The position numbers and the translations under genes are program-made. From positions 1-64,000 of the forward strand of contig NZ_JABBJN010000028.1 of assembly GCF_012928505.1 (NCBI RefSeq): a stretch of DNA of 64,000 nt, given 5' to 3'. The notes beneath the pieces are model-generated. The model saw only the letters and a program-made list of their open reading frames with translations, had not been told where the DNA came from and searched no databases. The stretch comes from Achromobacter sp. Bel. GTDB taxonomy: Bacteria > Pseudomonadota > Gammaproteobacteria > Burkholderiales > Burkholderiaceae_B. Shown here in pieces: positions 59,368-64,000 of this stretch (position 1 is its first letter; the number at the start of each line of letters is the position of its first letter).

Positions 59368-60075
59368 TCAGGCTCCCAGATAGGCTTCGACCACCCGCGG
59401 GTCGGCGCGCACGTGATCGGCGTCGCCCTGGCTCAGGATGGCGCCTTCGTTCATGACGATGATGTGGTGCGACAGCTGATAGATGGAAGTCAGGTCGTGC
59501 GACACCAGCACCACGGAACAATCGTGTTCGGTGGGCAATTCGCGGATCACCGAGATCAGCAGCTGCGCGAGCGCGGGATTGACCCCCGCGAACGGTTCGT
59601 CCAGCAGCACCACCTTGGGCCGCGCGACCATGATGCGCGCCAGTTCCACCAGCTTCTGCTGGCCGCCGGACAGCTCTTCGGCGTAGTTGTGGCGCAGGCG
59701 GTGCAACTCCACCTTGTGCAACCAGTACTCGGATTGCGCATAGCGTTCGTCGGCGCTGCGGCCCGCCTGCTGCTGGGCCACGTCCAGGTTGTCCAGCAGG
59801 CTGAGGTGGCGGAAGATGCGCGGCACCTGGAAGGTGCGCCCCACGCCCAGCCGGGCTACTTCGTGTATCGGGCGTCCGCCGATCTCGCGGCCGTCCAGTT
59901 CGATGCGGCCGTCGTCCGGCGTGTAGATGCCGTTGATGCAGTTGAGCATCGTGGTCTTGCCGGACCCGTTCATGCCGATGATGCCCAGGATGCCGCCCTT
60001 GGGCACCTCCAGGTCCACGCCTTGCAGCGCCACCAGGCCGCCGAAGCGCTTCTTGAGATTCGTGACTTTCAACAT
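59368..60075 (-). CDS. Second Liv-type importer ATPase (LivG-like)
   Basis: ATPase of 235 residues. Walker A (GMNGSGKTT) is near residue 38, the signature LSGGQQKL near 137 and Walker B (VVLLDEPFAGVNPALA) near 157, with HDLTSIYQLSHHIIVMNEG as the switch region. It lies between the permease and LivF-like genes, 21 bp after the LivH-like gene. Substrate unknown. Confidence 0.9.
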   Translation of the reverse strand: MLKVTNLKKRFGGLVALQGVDLEVPKGGILGIIGMNGSGKTTMLNCINGIYTPDDGRIELDGREIGGRPIHEVARLGVGRTFQVPRIFRHLSLLDNLDVAQQQAGRSADERYAQSEYWLHKVELHRLRHNYAEELSGGQQKLVELARIMVARPKVVLLDEPFAGVNPALAQLLISVIRELPTEHDCSVVLVSHDLTSIYQLSHHIIVMNEGAILSQGDADHVRADPRVVEAYLGA

Positions 60076-60096
60076 GCGTCCGTCTCCCCGGGGCTC

Positions 60097-60978
60097 TTAA
60101 CGCAGGGCCTGGCGGCCGAACAGGCCGCTGGGCCGGATGAAGATCGTGGCGACCATCAGCGCGAAACCGCAGATGGTGGCGATGGAAGGGCTGAAGAACA
60201 CCACCGACACCTGTTCCGTCACCCCGAACAGCAGCGCGCCGACCAACGCCCCCACCGGATGGCCCAGGCCGCCCAACACGATGACGATGAAGCCGATCAG
60301 CGTGTAGTCGTTGCCCATGAACGGCGAGAACGCGGGGAAGACCATGGCGACCAGCACGCCGCTGGCGGCCGCCAAGCCCACGCCCAGGCCGAACGCCACC
60401 GCCGACAGCCGTTCTGCATTGATGCCCACGATGCGGACCGCGTCGCGGTTCATGATGATGGCGCGCAGCGCGCGGCCCAATTGCGTGCGATACAGGAACA
60501 CCGTCAGCGCGGCGATGATCGCCAACGCGATGGCCAGCGCCAGCAGCCGAACCGTGGGGATCAGTACCGGGCCGAACTTCAGGAAGACGGGTTCGATCTC
60601 GTAGGGAAGCGAGCGTGCGTCGGCGTCGAACGCCAGCAGCATCAGCGCGCCCAGCATGATGGATACCCCAAACATCAGCAGCAGCGAACTGATCTCGGGG
60701 TCGTCCGCCTTGGACAGCCGGGGGATCAGGACGAAGTACAGCAGGTAGCCGGCAAGGAAGAAGACCGCGAACGCCAGCGGCAGCGCAATCAGCGGGTTGA
60801 TGCCCGCGTACTCCATCAGGTAGAACGCGAAGTACGCGCCCAGCACCAGGAATTCACCATGCGCGAAGTTCACCACGCGCAGCACGCCGAAGACGACGTT
60901 CAGGCCCACGCCGATCAAGCCATAGATGGCGCCGAGGATCAGGCCGTTGATCAGGCCTTGGATAAGCAGTCCGGTCAT
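60097..60978 (-). CDS. Second Liv-type importer permease (LivH-like)
   Basis: Permease of 293 residues with multiple hydrophobic helices. It starts MTGLLIQGLINGLILGAIYGLIGVGLNVVFGVLRVVNFAHGEFLVLGAYF, typical of LivH. The coupling loop is RTQLGRALRAIIMNRDAVRIVGINAERL. It is separated by 9 bp from the LivM-like gene and 21 bp from the LivG-like gene. Confidence 0.9.
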   Translation of the reverse strand: MTGLLIQGLINGLILGAIYGLIGVGLNVVFGVLRVVNFAHGEFLVLGAYFAFYLMEYAGINPLIALPLAFAVFFLAGYLLYFVLIPRLSKADDPEISSLLLMFGVSIMLGALMLLAFDADARSLPYEIEPVFLKFGPVLIPTVRLLALAIALAIIAALTVFLYRTQLGRALRAIIMNRDAVRIVGINAERLSAVAFGLGVGLAAASGVLVAMVFPAFSPFMGNDYTLIGFIVIVLGGLGHPVGALVGALLFGVTEQVSVVFFSPSIATICGFALMVATIFIRPSGLFGRQALR

Positions 60979-60987
60979 GGCGGGTCC

Positions 60988-61980
60988 TCAGGCGATGTAG
61001 CGGCGCAGTTGCGGCTTGCGTTTGAGCAGGCTGCCGACGATGCCCCGCGGCAGGAACAGCATCAGCAGGACGATGATGAGGCCCAGCAACAGCAGGTTCA
61101 CCACCGGGAATTTCTGCCAGATCATGTGATCGATGCCCAGCAGCGCCAGCGTCCCGACCACGGGGCCGAGGATGGTGCCGAAGCCCCCCGCCATCGCGTA
61201 GATGATGCTCTTGGCGGTGATCAGCACGTTGAAGGCATATTCGGGGTCGACGACGTTCGTGTACCAGGCCTCGATGCCGCCGGCCAGCGCGGGAAACAAG
61301 GCGGCCAGCAGCCACGCCTTCAGGCGGGTGTTGGGCACGTGGATCCCCACGCAGGCGGCCGCGCCGTCGTCGTCGCGGATGGCCTTCAATGCCCGGCCCA
61401 GCCGCGACACCGACAGCCAGGTAACGGTGGCAAGCGTCGCGCCCATGACGAGCAGCATGGCGTAGTAGCTGTGCGTGGGATTGTTGGCGCTGGACAGGAT
61501 GATGCCCATGCTGCCGCCGGTGAACGACTGGGGCAGGTCTGAAATCACCAGCTTGACGATGGTGGCGAGCGCCAGGCTCACGATGCCGAAGTACACCCCG
61601 CGCAGGCGCAGCGTGGGCGCCAGCAGCAGCGCGATCGCCACGCCCACGCCGCCCGCGGCCAATAGCGACGGCAGGATGGGCCAACCCATGATCTTGTAGC
61701 AGATGCCGGTGGCGTACGAGCCCACGCCATAGAACACCACATAGCCGAACGGCAGGTAGCCCGTGAACCCGACGCAGATGTTCATGGCGCTGGCCATGGT
61801 GATCCACAGCATCAGGTAGAACGCGAACGAGATGTTCGAGGTCGCCATCGGGATCACGGCCAGGCCGGCGGCCAGGGCGGCGAAGAGGGTCACTGCGATG
61901 CGGGTGCGCAACCGCACGGCGCGCAGATCCTGCGCGCGATGCGAAGCCGCGTCCGCCGCCAAGGCGGGACTGCTGCTCAT
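60988..61980 (-). CDS. Second Liv-type importer permease (LivM-like)
   Basis: Permease of 330 residues with a hydrophilic N-terminal stretch before the first helix. It contains CVGFTGYLPFGYVVFYGVGSYATG near residue 70 and SVSRLGRALKAIRDDDGAAACVGIHVPNTRLKAWLLAALF, the coupling loop. It is the first gene of the transporter operon and 89 bp after the LysR stop. Its binding protein is probably the one at 63115, on the other strand. Confidence 0.9.
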   Translation of the reverse strand: MSSSPALAADAASHRAQDLRAVRLRTRIAVTLFAALAAGLAVIPMATSNISFAFYLMLWITMASAMNICVGFTGYLPFGYVVFYGVGSYATGICYKIMGWPILPSLLAAGGVGVAIALLLAPTLRLRGVYFGIVSLALATIVKLVISDLPQSFTGGSMGIILSSANNPTHSYYAMLLVMGATLATVTWLSVSRLGRALKAIRDDDGAAACVGIHVPNTRLKAWLLAALFPALAGGIEAWYTNVVDPEYAFNVLITAKSIIYAMAGGFGTILGPVVGTLALLGIDHMIWQKFPVVNLLLLGLIIVLLMLFLPRGIVGSLLKRKPQLRRYIA

Positions 61981-62069
61981 GATGTCTTCCTCCGGGCTGC
62001 CTCGGGGTGGGCGGCCGCTCTATTTGGAGGCGATTATGAACAGTTCAAACCATAACTGCAAGTTAAGGA

Positions 62070-62984
62070 CTAACCCTGATCCGCGTCCGGAAACGCCTCG
62101 GCCAACACCCCGCGCAGCTCGTCAATGAAGCGCAAGGCGATCTGCGACGGCTCCCGGTTGCTGGCGTAGACGGCCGAGATATTCAGGGGAATGCGCTCTT
62201 GCAGCGGCACGATCACCACGTCCGGCATGGTGTTCTGCATGACCGTGAATTCATCCACGATGGCGATGCCGACGCCGGCATTGACCAGTGCGCAGGCAAG
62301 CTGGCTCCAGGGCACGTCGGCGCACATGCGGCACGGCAGCCCGGCCTGCTCGAACGCGCCCAGCACCAGCATGCCGAAGGGCATGCGGGTGCCGACCACG
62401 ATATGCGGATGCGGGGAAAGATCAGCCAGACTGACGACCGGGCGCTCCGCCAGCGGATGCCCCTTGGGGATGGCCGCCACCATGCGGCCCACGTGCAGGG
62501 GCTGGGAGGTCAGGAAGGGGTGATCCGCCTGCATGACCACAAGGCCCAGCTCAGCTTCGCCCTGCAGGACATCCGAGATCAGGCTGGGCAGGACCGAGGT
62601 ATTCAGCCGCAGCAGCAGCTCCGGATGGCGCTGCTGGAAACGGGCCACGGCGCGCGGCACCAGGAATTGCGCCAGGCTGGGAATGGAGGCCAGGCGCAGC
62701 ACGCCCGTCCCATGCTCAGACAATGCATCGGCCAGGTCATTGACCCGCTGCATCATGCGCTGCGTCTTTTCGATTTCCTCAAACAGGCTATGCACTTGCG
62801 AGGTGGGGCGGAGCCGCCCGCGCACCCGCTCGAACAGCGTCACGCCCATGCTCTTTTCGGTCTGGGCCAGCATCCGGCTGACCGCCGGCTGCGAAATATT
62901 CAACAACCGGGCCGCGCCGCTGATCGACCCGGCCATGACGATGGCCCACAACATTTCGGTCTGGCGGTAATTCAGTTTATTCAA
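62070..62984 (-). CDS. LysR-family transcriptional regulator
   Basis: Regulator of 304 residues. The N-terminal helix-turn-helix reads YRQTEMLWAIVMAGSISGAARLLNISQPAVSRMLAQTEK. A LysR ligand-binding domain follows, with ISAVYASNREPSQIALRFIDEL near the C-terminus. It is divergent from the binding-protein gene at 63115, with two strong dyads between, and is co-directional with the liv genes. It probably controls both transporter parts. Confidence 0.9.
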   Translation of the reverse strand: MNKLNYRQTEMLWAIVMAGSISGAARLLNISQPAVSRMLAQTEKSMGVTLFERVRGRLRPTSQVHSLFEEIEKTQRMMQRVNDLADALSEHGTGVLRLASIPSLAQFLVPRAVARFQQRHPELLLRLNTSVLPSLISDVLQGEAELGLVVMQADHPFLTSQPLHVGRMVAAIPKGHPLAERPVVSLADLSPHPHIVVGTRMPFGMLVLGAFEQAGLPCRMCADVPWSQLACALVNAGVGIAIVDEFTVMQNTMPDVVIVPLQERIPLNISAVYASNREPSQIALRFIDELRGVLAEAFPDADQG

Positions 62985-63009
62985 GGCGTGCGCTCCATGC
63001 CTATTTGTT

Positions 63010-63046
63010 ATACGCTTTGTCGCGTATTGAGCAATTATTGCCCAAT
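63010..63046. promoter_or_regulatory. Two adjacent dyads, candidate LysR operator
   Basis: ATACGC-N6-GCGTAT (63010-63027) is a perfect dyad. It is overlapped by a 21-bp near-perfect palindrome at 63026-63046 with half-sites ATTG-N-GCAA and TTGC-N-CAAT. Both lie in the 130-bp divergent gap between LysR and the binding-protein gene. Confidence 0.6.
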
Positions 63047-63114
63047 ACCGGGTTCTGGGTCCCTGCTTCGCGGCGGGGCGAGGCCCCCAAATCTATAACG
63101 ATTGGAGACATCCC

Positions 63115-64000
63115 ATGTTCGCTACATCCTGGTTGTTCCGCTTACCGGCGTTGGCCATGGCCATTGCCGCCCTGACGCCCGCCACCGGCGCCGCCCAAAC
63201 CTCGGACAAGATCCGGGTGGGCATGACGGTCTCTTCCACCGGCAGCTTCGCCCTGGCCTCGCAATCCGGCGTACGGGGCGTGGAACTGTGGGTGGAAGAC
63301 GTCAATCGCCGTGGCGGTATCGAGGTGAAGGGCAAGAAATACCCTGTCGAACTGGTCAAGCTGGACGACCGCAGCGACAAGCAGATGGTCACGCGTGTCT
63401 ACGAACGCCTGATTGTCGATGAAAAAGTGGATCTGGTGTTTGCGCCGTTCGGCTCCACGCTGACGGCCGCGGCCGCCACCGTCACCGAGCGGCTGGGCAA
63501 GTACATGATGGTCTGGTCGGCCGCCAGCGACGACCTGTACAAGCAGGGATTCAAGAACATGGTGTCGGGCACCCAGATGCCGGTGTCCGCCATGCTGCGC
63601 GCCAACATGGAACTGGCGGCCAACCAGGGCGTGAAGAAAGTGGCCCTGCTGTATTCCGACGAGCCGTTCCCGGCGGGACTGGCCGAAGGCGGCCGCGAAC
63701 AGGCGACCAAGAATGGCATGCAGGTGGTGATGTTCGAAAAATACCCGAAGGGCCAGAAGGACTTCAGCACCATCTTGCAGAAGGCGCGCGCAGCAGGCGC
63801 CGAAGCGCTGGTGCCGACGTCGTACGAGGGCGACCTGATCAGCATGACGCGCCAGATGAAGCAGCTGGACATCAACTTCCCATACGTCTTCATGGTGTAT
63901 GCGTCGACGCCGCAGTTCCAGGCCATCGGCGCGGATGCCAATTACATCTACAGCCATACCAACTACCACCCCGCGATCAACTGGAACGTCAACGCCGGCA
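63115..64000 (+). CDS. Liv-type periplasmic binding protein (cut by the window end)
   Basis: Partial protein of at least 295 residues, since the frame is still open at base 64000. It starts at ATG 63115 behind GGAGA. A signal peptide (LPALAMAIAALTPATGAAQ) leads to KIRVGMTVSSTGSFALASQSGVRGVELWVEDVNRRGG, a type I periplasmic binding fold. It differs clearly from the binding proteins at 29718 and 51330, so it probably serves the second Liv importer, controlled with it by the LysR protein. The C-terminal part is missing. Confidence 0.86.
   Translation, partial: MFATSWLFRLPALAMAIAALTPATGAAQTSDKIRVGMTVSSTGSFALASQSGVRGVELWVEDVNRRGGIEVKGKKYPVELVKLDDRSDKQMVTRVYERLIVDEKVDLVFAPFGSTLTAAAATVTERLGKYMMVWSAASDDLYKQGFKNMVSGTQMPVSAMLRANMELAANQGVKKVALLYSDEPFPAGLAEGGREQATKNGMQVVMFEKYPKGQKDFSTILQKARAAGAEALVPTSYEGDLISMTRQMKQLDINFPYVFMVYASTPQFQAIGADANYIYSHTNYHPAINWNVNAG

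Overview
The window is about two-thirds GC and densely coded. Gene order and protein types fit a Bordetella/Achromobacter-type betaproteobacterium (Alcaligenaceae): tonB-aroE-mtgA, lptG-apaH, ruvX-yqgE beside pyr genes, rubredoxin-thiD-thiE-hemL, and argJ followed by a DUF815 ATPase and a Nudix-ThiE fusion. The genus is inferred from memory of gene content, not measured. I saw no rRNA, tRNA, CRISPR array, transposase or phage gene.

Layout. 1-7641: end of an FbpBC-like importer, then tonB-aroE-mtgA and lptG-apaH. 8235-14293: a polar amino acid ABC importer, an aminotransferase and an RraA/HMG-aldolase-type protein, with a divergent LysR regulator. 15035-19327: acyltransferase, dihydroorotase-like and aspartate-carbamoyltransferase-like proteins (both missing catalytic residues), ruvX, yqgE, rubredoxin. 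19484-25053: thiD-like, thiE, hemL, a lytic transglycosylase and a FapA (DUF342) protein. 25121-32106: an aromatic catabolic operon (solute-binding protein, dienelactone-hydrolase fusion, Rieske dioxygenase alpha and beta, isochorismatase-like, SDR) with a divergent AraC regulator. 32238-40063: a seven-gene operon for aerobic CoA-dependent breakdown of a 2-aminobenzoate-like acid. 41155-47534: a siaABCD-type c-di-GMP signalling operon with an extra PAS-GAF-GGDEF-EAL gene. 47764-54276: a branched-chain/aromatic acid ABC importer, an arylformamidase-like hydrolase and a MarR regulator. 54339-58544: an unknown membrane protein, argJ, DUF815 ATPase, Nudix-ThiE. 58626-64000: a second Liv-type importer with a LysR regulator and a binding protein cut by the window end.

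How the genes work together. The aminobenzoate operon and the first Liv importer lie on either side of the sia block. Their predicted promoters carry the same roughly 19-bp motif, overlapping the -10 in one and filling the spacer in the other. This suggests one regulon, with the MarR protein at 53782-54276 the obvious candidate regulator. The binding proteins at 29718-30896 and 51330-52493 are clear paralogues, so the first aromatic operon, which has a binding protein but no permease, may use a Liv permease from elsewhere.

Most unusual signal. Three of the four gene-free stretches over 300 bp (7642-8234, 14294-15034, 40064-41154) hold copies of one composite repeat, and a fourth shortened copy lies at 32154-32214. 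The three large copies together contain five 160-165 nt hairpins. Their caps are conserved, while the long stems have unrelated sequence from copy to copy yet stay almost perfectly paired. This is direct covariation evidence for a conserved nucleic-acid structure. The other strong oddity is the PyrB-like protein at 17082-18005: the reading frame is intact, but almost every active-site residue is replaced.
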